Source: Nocardia pneumoniae NBRC 100136 (lineage in GTDB: Bacteria; Actinomycetota; Actinomycetes; Mycobacteriales; Mycobacteriaceae). Taken from it: a DNA stretch of 64,000 bases. This document shows, piece by piece, positions 17,278 to 28,186 of this stretch. A program made the position numbers and the translations under genes. The first letter of the stretch is position 1, and the number at the start of each line of letters is the position of its first letter. Under the pieces are notes generated by a model that was not told the DNA's origin, made no database searches, and saw only the letters and a list, made by a program, of their open reading frames with translations. The stretch lies in assembly GCF_000308755.1 (NCBI RefSeq), contig NZ_BAGF01000041.1, positions 124,001 to 188,000 on the forward strand, given 5' to 3'.

Positions 17278-18423
17278 TCAACTGCTGGACGCGGCGGCGA
17301 ACGGAGTGGCGGCGGCGACGCGGGGCCCCTGGTTCGGGTGCCGCCACAGTCCCTTGCGCTCCAGGATCGGCAGCACGCCCTCCCCGAACCAGTACGCCTC
17401 TTCCAGATGCGGATAGCCGGACAGGATGAAGTGCTCGATACCGAGCCGCGCGTATTCGGCCAGCCGCTCGGCGACCTCGCCGTGCGAGCCGACCAGCGCG
17501 GTACCGGCTCCGCCGCGGACCAGCCCGACACCCGCCCATAGGTTGGGGGCGATCTCCAGCCGCTCGGTGCTGCCGCCGTGCAACTCCGACATCCGCCGCT
17601 GGCCCTCGGATTCGCTGCGCGCCAAGCTGGCCTGCACCCGCTGGATATCCGCCGGATCGATACCGGTCAGCAGGCGATCGGCCTCGGCCCACGCCTGCTC
17701 GGAGGTGTCCCTGCTGATCACGTGAATGCGCAGGCCGTAGTCGAGGACGCGTCCATGGTCCGCGGCCAGGCGGCGGATCCAGTCCAGCTTCCCGCTCACC
17801 GCGGGCAGTGGTTCGCCCCAGGTCAGGTAGGTGTCGGCGTAGCGGGCGGCGACCGGTCCAGCCGGTTGCGACGATCCGCCGAAGAAGACCGGCGGCACCG
17901 GATCGGGACGGTTGCTCAACAGTGCCTCGTGGACCCGGATGTGTTCGCCCTCGAAGGTCACCGGCTCGGTGGAGTTCCACAGTTGCCGCACGACGTGCAG
18001 GAATTCCCCGGTGCGCGCGTAGCGCTGGGTCTTGTCCAGGAAGTCGCCGTAGGCGCGCTGCTCGTGCGGCTCGCCTCCGGTCACCACGTTCAGCAGCAGC
18101 CTGCCCTGGGAGTGCCGCTGGAAGGTGGTCGCCATCTGCGCGGCGAGGGTGGGGCTGACCAATCCGGGGCGGAAGGCCACCAGGAACTTCAGTGTCTCGG
18201 TGGTCTCCACCATCATCGCGGTGGTGAGCCACGCGTCCTCGCACCACGCGCCGGTCGGGGTGAGCACGGCCTCGAAGCCGTTGTCCTCGGCCGCCGCGCC
18301 GATCTGGTTCAGATAGCGCAGCGTAGCCGGACGGTCGCCGGACATGAAGGTGCCGTGCCCGCCCGCGACCAGTCCGCGAGAGTCCCCGTAGGTGGGGAGG
18401 AACCAGTGGAACGACAGACTCAT
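17278..18423 (-). CDS. ssuD: FMNH2-dependent alkanesulfonate monooxygenase (SsuD-like)
   Basis: The 381-residue luciferase-like monooxygenase equals E. coli SsuD in length and opens with SFHWFLPTYGDSRGL. Internal marks are GRLLLNVVTGGEPHEQRAYG, the substrate/flavin loop VFFGGSSQPAGPVAARYAD, and a C-terminal GIEHFILSGYPHLEEAYWFG. SsuD uses reduced FMN and oxygen to release sulfite from alkanesulfonates under sulfur limitation. No reductase (ssuE) or transporter (ssuABC) gene lies next to it, so those functions must come from elsewhere. The ATG at 18423 gives the expected N-terminus. Confidence 0.9.
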   Translation of the reverse strand: MSLSFHWFLPTYGDSRGLVAGGHGTFMSGDRPATLRYLNQIGAAAEDNGFEAVLTPTGAWCEDAWLTTAMMVETTETLKFLVAFRPGLVSPTLAAQMATTFQRHSQGRLLLNVVTGGEPHEQRAYGDFLDKTQRYARTGEFLHVVRQLWNSTEPVTFEGEHIRVHEALLSNRPDPVPPVFFGGSSQPAGPVAARYADTYLTWGEPLPAVSGKLDWIRRLAADHGRVLDYGLRIHVISRDTSEQAWAEADRLLTGIDPADIQRVQASLARSESEGQRRMSELHGGSTERLEIAPNLWAGVGLVRGGAGTALVGSHGEVAERLAEYARLGIEHFILSGYPHLEEAYWFGEGVLPILERKGLWRHPNQGPRVAAATPFAAASSS

Positions 18424-18599
18424 GCTGAGCCAACTCCCTTCCGGAGGCCGGGCGACCTTGTCGGCGCGCCGCAGTCATCCATGCTGGGCGCTCGCCGACC
18501 GCGGGTCACGGTTTGCGACCAGGGCGGTTTTTATTCGGTGTTCGTCCGTGTCAGTATTCGCGACTAGACGTAACCCCGAATAACACGTAACCTTGGCTC

Positions 18600-18613
18600 A
18601 GCACGCGCGTGCT
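18600..18613. promoter_or_regulatory. 14-bp palindrome in the ssuD-ethA divergent region
   Basis: AGCACGCGCGTGCT is a perfect palindrome 40 bp before the monooxygenase start, in the 229-bp region between two divergent genes. A direct repeat of ACGTAACC lies nearby at 18568-18592. Either could be a regulator site, but no regulator gene is adjacent. Short GC palindromes also arise by chance in such DNA. Confidence 0.25.
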
Positions 18614-18652
18614 CAACGGTGCGCGGGCTGATCGGACGAAACGAGTACCTCA

Positions 18653-20161
<1,509 letters not shown>

Positions 20162-20178
20162 GCGCGGTTCGGCGTCTC

Positions 20179-20218
20179 AGCGGTGCGGCGGGCCCGACGA
20201 GGTGCCCGCCGCACCGCT
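20179..20218 (+). terminator. Strong hairpin after the ethA-like gene
   Basis: AGCGGTGCGGCGGGC at 20179-20193 pairs perfectly with 20204-20218 across a 10-nt loop. The 15-bp GC stem starts 18 bp past the monooxygenase stop and lies between it and the convergent TetR gene. There is no U-tract, which is common for actinobacterial I-shaped terminators, and it could end transcription from both sides. Confidence 0.7.
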
Positions 20219-20369
20219 CGCATAGACCGGTTCGCGGGCAGTGCGCACCCATGATCCCGCGGCCTGCTCGGGCAGTGCGTTCCGCACCGTATGCGGGGAA
20301 TTCGCGTCTGGCAGCGCACTCTTTGGCTTGCGCGCCGCTGCGGATCCGGGACGCCGCGCGAGTCGTGGG

Positions 20370-20978
20370 CTACAAACCCAGCAGGGTTTCCGCGACAGTT
20401 CCGATGGCGTCGCGGTATTCGGTGCGGCTGTGTTCGTCGGCGGTGCGCCGGGCAAGGATGCCGGAGAGGAGTGCGTAGCCGACGGTCTCGGCGATCACGC
20501 GGAGGTCCGCGACCGGGGCGATGCGGCCTGCCTCCAGCTGGCGTTGCAGGTAACGGGTGAAGCGGCGGATCGGGCGTTCGGTGATCTCCTCGGCCAGCGC
20601 CGCGACCTTGGGGTCCACCGCGCCGCGCTCGTCGATCAGGCGTAGCAGCGGTCCCGCTGTGGCGACCGCGGCAGCGAAGGAGGCGATGGTGGCGCGCAAC
20701 ACCGCCCGGGGGTCGTCGTCCTCGATGCCCGGCTCTTGGGCGGCGAGGAAATCGTCACGGACGCGCGCGGCCAGCGCGAGGAAGATCTCCTCCTTGGAGG
20801 CGAAATAGACATACATCGTCGCGCGGGAGACGCCTGCCTCCGCGGTGATCGCGGCGACGGTGGTGTTGTCGTAGCCGCGTTCTGCGAATACCCGCGCCGC
20901 GGCGTCGAGCAGGTCGCGATGCCGGGAGGTATGCGAACGCTCCCGGGCGGCGCGCACCGACCAGGTGGACTGGGTCAC
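20370..20978 (-). CDS. TetR-family regulator of the acyl-CoA carboxylase gene
   Basis: The 202-residue protein has a TetR helix-turn-helix at residues ~18-62 (AARVFAERGYDNTTVAAITAEAGVSRATMYVYF) and a helical ligand domain (LLRLIDERGAVDPKVAALAEEI). The start is the GTG at 20978 (VTQSTWSVRAA); an upstream ATG would place the operator palindrome inside the coding sequence. It is divergent from the single-chain carboxylase with 55 bp between start codons, and a perfect palindrome lies in that gap. It probably represses both genes until an acyl-CoA or fatty acid binds. Confidence 0.88.
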   Translation of the reverse strand: MTQSTWSVRAARERSHTSRHRDLLDAAARVFAERGYDNTTVAAITAEAGVSRATMYVYFASKEEIFLALAARVRDDFLAAQEPGIEDDDPRAVLRATIASFAAAVATAGPLLRLIDERGAVDPKVAALAEEITERPIRRFTRYLQRQLEAGRIAPVADLRVIAETVGYALLSGILARRTADEHSRTEYRDAIGTVAETLLGL

Positions 20979-20997
20979 GGGGACTATCGTCGCCGAT

Positions 20998-21021
20998 ATT
21001 GACGTTGACGTCAACGTCAAT
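20998..21021. promoter_or_regulatory. Perfect 24-bp palindromic operator
   Basis: ATTGACGTTGAC is followed directly by its exact reverse complement. It lies in the 55-bp gap between tetR and the carboxylase gene, 12 bp before the carboxylase ATG, and inside it TTGACGT repeats. A perfect dyad of this length is very unlikely by chance and has the size expected for a site bound by one or two TetR dimers. Confidence 0.8.
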
Positions 21022-21033
21022 CAGACTGGCCGC

Positions 21034-24000
21034 ATGCACGTGGTCGTGGTGAACAGGGGAGAAGTGGCGGTCCGGATCTTGCGCACCGCCCGGGAGCGTG
21101 GCTGGCGAACCATGGCGGTGCACACCGCCGAGGAACAGGACGCGCTGCACGTCCGCCTGGCCGACGACGCCGTGGCGTTGCCGGGTTCCGGAGCCGCCGC
21201 CTATCTGGACGTTGCCGCGGTCGTCGCGGCGGCGAGGAAGGCTGGACCGGGCGCGCTCGTCCACCCGGGCTACGGATTTCTCAGCGAGAGCGCGGAATTC
21301 GCGAGCGCATGCGCCGCGGCCGACCTTGTGTTCGTGGGCCCGGCACCAGAGGCGCTGCGCGTTTTCGGCGACAAGACCGCCGCCCGAGCCGCGGCCGAGA
21401 GCGCGGGTGTCCCGGTCATCCCCGCGACCCGTCGCGGCGCGGACATCGCGGAGATCGAGGCGCTGCTCACCGCACACCCCGCAGGCGTGATGGTGAAGGC
21501 CGCCGCGGGTGGCGGCGGGCGCGGGATGCGCGTGGTGCGGGACGCGGCGTCGCTCCCACAAGCCTTCGACCAGTGCCGGGCCGAGGCGCTGACCGGATTC
21601 GGCGACGACGCGGTCTACGCCGAGGCACTGGTCGCCGACGCGCGCCACATCGAGGTGCAGATCGTCGCGGACGGCCGCGGAGCAGTCGCGGTGGGGGACC
21701 GCGATTGCAGCGTGCAGCGTCGGCAGCAGAAGATGCTCGAGGTGGCGCCCGCTCCCGAGCTCGCCGCGCCGCTGCGAGACCGATTGCATCGGTGGGCCGT
21801 TCGGATCGCCGAAGCCGTCGGGTGTCGCGGCGTGCTCACCGTCGAGTTCCTCGTGCGTGGCGACGACGCGTGGTTCCTCGAGGTCAATCCCCGACTGCAG
21901 GTCGAACACACCGTGACCGAAGTGGTCACCGGCATCGATCTGGTCGCGGTGCAGTGCGATCTCGCGCGCGGCCGGACGCTGACCGATCTGCGGCTACCGG
22001 AGTCCGGCGCGGCCCGCGGCTACGCGGTGCAGGCGCGAGTGAACGCCGAGACCGTCACGGCCGGTCGTGACGTGCTGCCCGGCACCGGCACGCTGACCCA
22101 TTTCGCCGCCCCGACCGGCAGTGGCGTACGCGTCGACACGGCCGCGTTCGCCGGGATGCGCCAGGGTGCGCTCTTCGACTCGCTGCTGGCGAAGGTCATC
22201 GCGTCCGGTCCGTCCTACCCCGCCGCGTTGCGCCGCTGTGCCGACGCGTTGGCCGAGACCGTCGTGACCGGCGTCGACACCAACGTCGCCCTGCTGCGCG
22301 CGGTGCTGACGGAACTGTCCGAGGGCCGCGTGGTGCCGACCGCGTGGTTCGAGCGGCACGTCGACGAGCTGGTCCGGCGCGCTGACGATTTCGCGACCGC
22401 GGTGCCGTCGTCCACGCCCGTCGCGAATGTCGCGGCGCGGCAGGTGACTCTTGCCGACGACGAGCAGGCGGTGCTGTCGCCGATGGGCGGCACGGTGGTG
22501 ACTCTTGCCGAGCCCGGCTCCGTCGTGCCCGCCGGTGGCGAAGTCGCGGTGCTGGAGGCCATGAAGATGCAGCACGTCGTGCGCGCGGAAGAAGCTTTGT
22601 GCGTGCGCCGTCACGTCGTGGCGCCGGGAGAGGTCGTCGACCCGCACGCGCCATTGCTGACCTTCGTCGCCGCCGAGCACGACGGCGAGGATGCCGACCT
22701 CGCCGTGGTCGACCTGGATTCCGTGCGCGCCGATCTCGCCGAGGTCCGCGCCCGCCACCGCGTCGGCCTGGACGAAGCCCGGCCCGAGGCGGTCGCGAAA
22801 CGCCATCGGCTCGGGCGGCGGACCGCGCGCGAGAACATCGCCGACCTGGTCGACGCGGACAGCTTCGTCGAGTACGGCGCGCTCGCGGTCGCCGCGCAAC
22901 GGCTGCGGCGCAGCCAGGAGGACCTGATCGCGAACACCCCCGCCGACGGGCTGGTCGCGGGCGTCGCCACCGTCAACGCCGAACTGTTCGGTCCCGACCG
23001 GTCGCGCGCGGTCGTGCTGTCCTACGACTACACGGTGCTGGCGGGCACGCAGGGAATGCGCAACCACGCCAAGACCGACCGCATGCTGGAACTGGCTCAC
23101 GAGCAGCGCCTTCCGGTGGTCTTCTTCACCGAGGGCGGTGGCGGAAGACCCGGCGACACCGACTACCCCGGTATCTCCGGGCTGGATGTCACCACGTTCC
23201 GTGCGATGGGTGCGCTGTCGGGCCGGGTTCCGTTGATCGGCATCGTGTCCGGACGGTGCTTCGCGGGCAATGCCGCCTTGCTCGGCATGTGCGACGTCGT
23301 GATCGCCACCCCGGACGCGAATATCGGGATGGGTGGTCCCGCCATGATCGAGGGCGGCGGTCTGGGCGTGTACGCCCCGGAGGACATCGGGCCCATCGAG
23401 GTGCAGCGCCGCAACGGCGTCGTGCACGTGGTCGCGGCCGACGAGGCCGAAGCGGTCGCCATCGCCCGCCGCTACCTCGCCTACTTCCAAGGAGCGATCG
23501 AGGACTGGGCCGCGCCGGACCCGCGCCTGGCGCGGCATGTGGTCCCCGAGAACCGCTTGCGCGCGTTCGACATTCGCGCAGCGATCGAGGCCATCGCGGA
23601 TGTCGGGTCGGTGCTGGAGTTGCGCCGTGACTGGGCGGTGGGGATCGTCACCGCGTTGATCCGGGTCGAAGGGCGGCCGTTCGGCCTGGTCGCAAACAAC
23701 TGCCACCACCACGGCGGCGCCATCGACGCACCCGCCGCCGAAAAGCTCAGCATGTTCCTGCGCCTGTGCGACGCTCACGACCTGCCCATCGTCTCGCTCT
23801 GCGACACACCGGGTTTCATGGTCGGACCGGACGCGGAGAAGGAGGGCACGGTCACGAAGTTCAGTCGCCTGTTCATCGACTCCGCCGCGCTCTCGGTGCC
23901 GCTGGGGACCGTCATCGTACGCAAGGGCTATGGTCTCGGCGCCCAAGCCATGGCCGCGGGCTCGTTCCGTGCGCCGCGGTTCGTCATCGCCTGGCCGACC

Positions 24001-24219
24001 GGGGAGATCGGCGGCATGGGTCTGGAGGGCGCGGTGCGTCTGGGGTTCGCCAAGGAGCTGGCCGCCATCGACGATCCGGAGAAACGTCAGGAGGCGTTCG
24101 ACAACCTGGTCCAGCTCGCCTACGCCAACGGAAAGGCCCTCACCGCCGCCACCGTGCTCGAAGTCGACGACGTCATCGACCCCGCCGACACCCGCCGCTG
24201 GATCCGCACCCTGCGCTGA
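21034..24219 (+). CDS. Single-chain acyl-CoA carboxylase (biotin carboxylase, BCCP and carboxyltransferase in one polypeptide)
   Basis: The 1061-residue protein starts with a biotin carboxylase (MHVVVVNRGEVAVRIL; ATP-grasp VKAAAGGGGRGMRVV; EVNPRLQVEHTVTE). A biotinyl domain follows with EAMKM and the modified lysine at about residue 511. From about residue 570 it is a complete carboxyltransferase (GGGRPGDTDYPGISG, SGRCFAGNAALLGMCDVVIA, CDTPGFMVGPDAEKEGTVTK). Most actinobacterial carboxylases split these into AccA and AccD subunits; this order matches the single-polypeptide long-chain acyl-CoA carboxylases. It carboxylates an acyl-CoA to a malonyl-type product using ATP and bicarbonate. The acyl preference is not readable. 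The ATG at 21034 has no clear ribosome site. Confidence 0.9.
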   Translation: MHVVVVNRGEVAVRILRTARERGWRTMAVHTAEEQDALHVRLADDAVALPGSGAAAYLDVAAVVAAARKAGPGALVHPGYGFLSESAEFASACAAADLVFVGPAPEALRVFGDKTAARAAAESAGVPVIPATRRGADIAEIEALLTAHPAGVMVKAAAGGGGRGMRVVRDAASLPQAFDQCRAEALTGFGDDAVYAEALVADARHIEVQIVADGRGAVAVGDRDCSVQRRQQKMLEVAPAPELAAPLRDRLHRWAVRIAEAVGCRGVLTVEFLVRGDDAWFLEVNPRLQVEHTVTEVVTGIDLVAVQCDLARGRTLTDLRLPESGAARGYAVQARVNAETVTAGRDVLPGTGTLTHFAAPTGSGVRVDTAAFAGMRQGALFDSLLAKVIASGPSYPAALRRCADALAETVVTGVDTNVALLRAVLTELSEGRVVPTAWFERHVDELVRRADDFATAVPSSTPVANVAARQVTLADDEQAVLSPMGGTVVTLAEPGSVVPAGGEVAVLEAMKMQHVVRAEEALCVRRHVVAPGEVVDPHAPLLTFVAAEHDGEDADLAVVDLDSVRADLAEVRARHRVGLDEARPEAVAKRHRLGRRTARENIADLVDADSFVEYGALAVAAQRLRRSQEDLIANTPADGLVAGVATVNAELFGPDRSRAVVLSYDYTVLAGTQGMRNHAKTDRMLELAHEQRLPVVFFTEGGGGRPGDTDYPGISGLDVTTFRAMGALSGRVPLIGIVSGRCFAGNAALLGMCDVVIATPDANIGMGGPAMIEGGGLGVYAPEDIGPIEVQRRNGVVHVVAADEAEAVAIARRYLAYFQGAIEDWAAPDPRLARHVVPENRLRAFDIRAAIEAIADVGSVLELRRDWAVGIVTALIRVEGRPFGLVANNCHHHGGAIDAPAAEKLSMFLRLCDAHDLPIVSLCDTPGFMVGPDAEKEGTVTKFSRLFIDSAALSVPLGTVIVRKGYGLGAQAMAAGSFRAPRFVIAWPTGEIGGMGLEGAVRLGFAKELAAIDDPEKRQEAFDNLVQLAYANGKALTAATVLEVDDVIDPADTRRWIRTLR

Positions 24220-24315
24220 TCGCGAGAAAGGACGACAGAGCCCTGCTGCGAGGTTCGCGCAGCGCTCGAGCCGAGTCCGTAGACTTGCGTTCGCTCGTGG
24301 CGCTGTCGATCGTAG

Positions 24316-24975
24316 GTGGGAGAGATCTGCTTGATCAGGTCCGTGGTTTTCGACGTTGGTGAAACGCTGCTGGACGACACACGGGAATTCGGAGCGTGGG
24401 CGGACTGGATCGGCGTACCGCGGCACACCTTCTCGGCGGTACTCGGCGCGGTCACGGCTGCGGGCCGCAACAACGCTGAAACCTTTCAGTACTTCCGACC
24501 AGGATTCGACCTGGAGCGTGAGCGGCAGCTGCGAGAAGACGCTGGGTGCGGCGAGAATATTCAGGAACAAGATCTGTATCCGGACGTGCGCCCCGCGCTG
24601 TCTGCCCTGCGAGAACGCGGAGTGTGGATTGGCATTGCAGGGAATCAAACAGTGCGCGCAGCGTCATTGCTGCGAGCGCTGCACCTCCCATGCGATGACA
24701 TTGCCACATCAGCGGAATGGGGTGTCGTAAAGCCCGATCGCGCTTTCTTTGATCACGTAGCAGAATTCGCGCCTGGCGTACGCAATGAAATCGTGTACGT
24801 CGGCGATCATCGGGACAACGACATAGTCGCGGCTCGCGCAGCCGGTTTGAAATGTGCCCTTATCCGCCGAGGGCCCTGGGGCTACCTGTGGGCCGACGAG
24901 GTGAGTCGGCATGGAATCGCGGATTGGGTGGTCGATTCCCTGAACGATCTGGTCGAGGTCTTGGAAGCAGGCTAG
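24316..24975 (+). CDS. HAD-superfamily hydrolase
   Basis: The 219-residue protein has HAD motif I VVFDVGETLLDD, an alpha-helical cap, GIAGNQTVRAASLLRAL for motif II, KPDRAFF for motif III and YVGDHRDNDIVAA for motif IV. The GTG at 24316 is used; TTG at 24331 is an alternative closer to motif I. It is convergent with the HTH gene and overlaps its stop by four bases. Codon and base composition are less GC-rich than in the flanking genes (for example codons ATA, AAA and TCA appear), which suggests acquisition together with the HTH gene. Confidence 0.82.
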   Translation: MGEICLIRSVVFDVGETLLDDTREFGAWADWIGVPRHTFSAVLGAVTAAGRNNAETFQYFRPGFDLERERQLREDAGCGENIQEQDLYPDVRPALSALRERGVWIGIAGNQTVRAASLLRALHLPCDDIATSAEWGVVKPDRAFFDHVAEFAPGVRNEIVYVGDHRDNDIVAARAAGLKCALIRRGPWGYLWADEVSRHGIADWVVDSLNDLVEVLEAG

Positions 24976-26106
24976 AGAAGGGTCAGCATCTCCTTGACCA
25001 GTGGATGACTACCTGTGTGCTGGGGTGCAATCGACTGAGCTTCATGGAGGGCGGCGCGCACGTTGTCGTGCTGCCTTGCCAGCATGTGCGCACGGGCCAC
25101 GTCGATATAGAAGTGAGATCGGCGTTCTGCCGGTACCTGACCGGGCGGCGCCCAGTCACTCGCCGCCGCGAGTGCAGCACCGGCGTCGCCCATCTCCACC
25201 CCCAGTGATACTTGATGTATACGCACGGACGCTGGCCCGAACGCGGTGCCGAAGTAGAGGCTTTCGGGCACGCCAACCGCGATCTTCGCTGCCTCATCAA
25301 AATGTGCTCGAGCTGCATCGGGCCGATATTCCTTCGCGGCAACCACAGCAGCGCGCATATGCAGTGATTCGTACGTAGCTGCTGCCGAAATAGATCGGAA
25401 AGGGTCGATGGCGTCTGCTGTCCGCTCCAACAACTTGCGACCGGTAGCGAGTTCGCCACTGGCAAAGAAGCTCTCGGTCCGCACATATGTTGTCGTGGCG
25501 CCGAGCAATTCGTCGCCCGTCCTGGCCGCCGTGGCTTGCATCATCGTGATGATTCGCGCGGACAAGTCGTGGTATCCGTACTTGTCGGCGATGGCATCAG
25601 CTGCGCGATAGGCTTGCACCAGAAGGCGATCGACTTCTGTACCCCCGATGGAAAAGCCGAGGGCGATGGAGTTCCGCGAGCAGCCCGGGAAGTTCGCAGA
25701 CGAGACGTAGGTAGTTGGAGTTCAGACGGTCATGCACAGCGGCGGCGACGGCGTCGCGCAGAAGATCGACCGGCCGTATCGGGCCGTCATCTGGCACGTC
25801 GTGAGCGTCGAGTGCTCGACGCAGATCCGAGACCCGAGCTTCAACTGCTGCAGCTGAGCGGTCGACACCGACAGCAACAGACGGACCTACGCCAAGCGCC
25901 GCACGGAAACGGGCCGCCTGCTCATCGTCGAGACGCCGAAGCAGCGTGTCCATCCCAGCAGCGTATTCGCCAGCCAAGCTGATGGTCGCGCCGCGGCGCT
26001 CCCACTTCCGGACGACAGCCTCCGAAAACCCGGTCATTTCGGCCAACTCACGCTGAGTACGGCGCAGTGCTCGGACCTCGACACCCGTCCACGAGTTCAC
26101 GATCAT
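24972..26106 (-). pseudogene. HTH-TPR regulator interrupted by a frameshift
   Basis: The N-terminal frame begins at the ATG at 26106 (MIVNSWTGVEVRALRRTQRE). It carries an XRE-like helix-turn-helix (RELAEMTGFSEAVVRKWERR) and reads to LPGLLAELHR near 25665. The following sequence continues the same kind of protein only in another frame: LGFSIGGTEVDRLL, then QAYRAADAIADKYGYHDLSA and TPR-like helices to the stop at 24972. One surplus base in the GGG run at 25661-25663 explains the break. Intact, the protein would have about 377 residues, as in actinobacterial HTH proteins with TPR-like tails. It could be a true mutation or a sequencing error. Confidence 0.75.
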
Positions 26107-26296
26107 CTGGTATCCCCCATTCGCGATTGATTGGCGCTCGTGCGGGCAGCGTACGGGTTCCGAAGCGGCCACGACCCGGCAATCGGCTCACTCGGCCGCG
26201 TACCTGAGCGCGGTCGCCGTCTGATCGGCGGCGAACTTGTCATTGCGCACCGGAATACTCGGTGCCGACCGATCTTCGTGACGAATGGAGGAGCGC

Positions 26297-26941
26297 ATGG
26301 CGCGCGAGCTCGACGACCTGCCTTACGCGCGGTACCTCACCGCTCCGGAAGGCGATCTCGAGGCGGAAGGCGATTACGACTGCGTCCGGGTGGACGGCGG
26401 CGAACTGGACGACCTCGATGTACGGCACGCTCGATTCAGCGAGTCGGTGTTCACCTCGGTCGCCATCACCAGGGGAAGCCTGCGCTTCACCCGGTTCAGC
26501 GACGTGTGGCTGCGCCATGTCCGGTGGGTGGGCACCGAGCTGGCCGACACGGTCTGGCTGGACGGCGAGGTGGTGTCGGGCGCGATGTCCGGTGTCGACA
26601 TGGCGGGTGCGAACTTGCGGCGGGTGCGATTCGAGGGCTGCAAATTCGACTCGGTCAGCTTCCGCGGCGCCCAGTTGCGCGAAGTGTCGTTCGTCGACTG
26701 TGTCCTGCGCGACTGCGACTTCGCCGAGGCCGCGCTGACCGACCTCACGGTCCCGGGCTCGACCCTGGCCCGGCTGTCGCTGCGCAATGCCGGGTTGGCG
26801 AAGGTGGACCTGCGTGGTGCGACCGCGCTCGACATCAGCGACGGGCTCGACAGCCTGCGCGGTGCGACGATCACCCATGCGCAGTTAATGGACCTCGCGC
26901 CCGTCTTCGCGAGTTTCCTGGGGCTCACCGTGCGGGACTGA
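26297..26941 (+). CDS. Pentapeptide-repeat-like protein
   Basis: The 214-residue protein shows a five-residue periodicity with F or L at the central position over most of its length (ARFSESVFTSVAI, GANLRRVRFEGCKFDSVSF, GAQLREVSFVDCVLRDCDF, GSTLARLSLRNAGLAKVDL). This predicts a right-handed quadrilateral beta-helix. The repeats are degenerate compared with the A(D/N)LXX consensus. Start ATG 26297 (MARELDDLPYARYL) follows GGAGGAG; an in-frame ATG at 26285 is also possible. No membrane segment is present. Its function is unknown, and gyrase protection is one known role of the fold but is not supported by context here. Confidence 0.75.
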   Translation: MARELDDLPYARYLTAPEGDLEAEGDYDCVRVDGGELDDLDVRHARFSESVFTSVAITRGSLRFTRFSDVWLRHVRWVGTELADTVWLDGEVVSGAMSGVDMAGANLRRVRFEGCKFDSVSFRGAQLREVSFVDCVLRDCDFAEAALTDLTVPGSTLARLSLRNAGLAKVDLRGATALDISDGLDSLRGATITHAQLMDLAPVFASFLGLTVRD

Positions 26942-27154
26942 TGCGTCCCCGGCGTGGGATCCCGCCGCAACCGAGCGTGATCGGCCGTGGCCGGAACGTG
27001 CGGCAGACGAACCACGAATGACGAAAAGCACTGTGCACCAGGGCCTGCCCGCCCCATGTCCGGAACCCATTTCGGCGATCCCGCGGTGCGCGGCACATCC
27101 GATTGATACATTGCGCCGGTACCGCGCAGTACCGCTTCATCGAGGACGCGAGCC

Positions 27155-28186
27155 ATGGTCGATCGGGATTCCCTCCGCAGCACCGCGGGCGTGCGCACTC
27201 TCGTGCGGATCGCCGGAGAGCGCGGAATGGCGCCCGCCGAGTGCCTGGCCGGAACGGCGGTGTCGCCCGCGGCGCTGCTCGATCCCTCCGCCGAGATCAG
27301 CACGCACGACGAATTGCGCGTGGTCCGCACGGTGCTCGGCCGGTTCGGCGATGAACCCGGACTGGGTCTCGTGGCGGCGGCTCGTCAGCACTTCCGCTTG
27401 CGGGGACCGTGGGGCCTCGCCCTGCTCGGCAGCCGGACGCTGCGCGAGCTGATCGAGGTGGCGCAGCGCAGCGCCGGCCGCACCGTGCCGCTGGGCCGGC
27501 TGACTTTCGAGGAATCCGGCGGCGAAGCGCGACTGCTGTTCCAGGATGCCGAGATTCCGCCGGGCATGCGGGCGTTCTTCGCCGAAATGACGCTGGCGGG
27601 GCTGCCCGCATTCGATCGCGAGCTGTACTCCGTCGGCGTCCCCGTCCGGCGGGTGAGTTTCCGGCACGCCGCGCCGCGCAACATCAAGCGCTATCGCGAG
27701 GTCTTCGGCGTGATACCGGTTTTCGGCGCGACGGTGAGCGGGGTGGTGTTCGACCGCGGCCTGCTGGATCAGCCGCTGCCACCGGCGAACGACGCCGCAC
27801 GCGACAGCTGCGGGCAACTGTGCCGCGATCTGCTCGACCGGCGCCGCACCCGCACCGGCGTCGCCGCCTCGGTGCGCGATCTGCTGGTGCGCAACCCGGG
27901 TGAGATCCCCGATCAGGCCACGGTCGCGCTCGGCCTGTACATGAGTTCGCGCACGCTGTCGCGGCGCCTGCACGAAGAGGGAACGTCGTTTCGCGCCCTG
28001 CTCGACGAAGTGCGGCAGACGATGTCGGAAGTGTTGCTCACGCACACCGACATGACCACCGAACAGGTGGCCGCCCGCCTCGGCTACGCCGAAGCGGCCT
28101 CCTTCATCCGGGCCTTTCGCCGCTGGCAGGGCTGTCCGCCGCAGACCTTCCGCGCCCGCGGTCTCGAGCCCTGCCGGGCGTCCTGA
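27155..28186 (+). CDS. AraC-family regulator with arabinose-binding-like N-domain
   Basis: The 343-residue protein has an N-terminal AraC_binding_2-like region (HDELRVVRTVLGRFGDEPGLGL) and a C-terminal double helix-turn-helix (LGLYMSSRTLSRRLHEEGTSF; MTTEQVAARLGYAEAASFIRAFRRWQGCPPQTFR). This is the GliR/OruR-like arrangement. It stands alone, with no divergent partner within 200 bp, so the target is unclear. Confidence 0.88.
   Translation: MVDRDSLRSTAGVRTLVRIAGERGMAPAECLAGTAVSPAALLDPSAEISTHDELRVVRTVLGRFGDEPGLGLVAAARQHFRLRGPWGLALLGSRTLRELIEVAQRSAGRTVPLGRLTFEESGGEARLLFQDAEIPPGMRAFFAEMTLAGLPAFDRELYSVGVPVRRVSFRHAAPRNIKRYREVFGVIPVFGATVSGVVFDRGLLDQPLPPANDAARDSCGQLCRDLLDRRRTRTGVAASVRDLLVRNPGEIPDQATVALGLYMSSRTLSRRLHEEGTSFRALLDEVRQTMSEVLLTHTDMTTEQVAARLGYAEAASFIRAFRRWQGCPPQTFRARGLEPCRAS

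Noticed and set aside
21994..24648. A long reverse-strand open frame of 884 codons
   Set aside because: It is antisense to the acyl-CoA carboxylase, has His/Arg/Gly-rich composition and no domain. It arises from the high third-position GC of the real gene.
26285..26941. Qnr-type quinolone resistance for the pentapeptide-like protein
   Set aside because: The repeats are degenerate, no gyrase-binding loop can be identified, and context gives no support.
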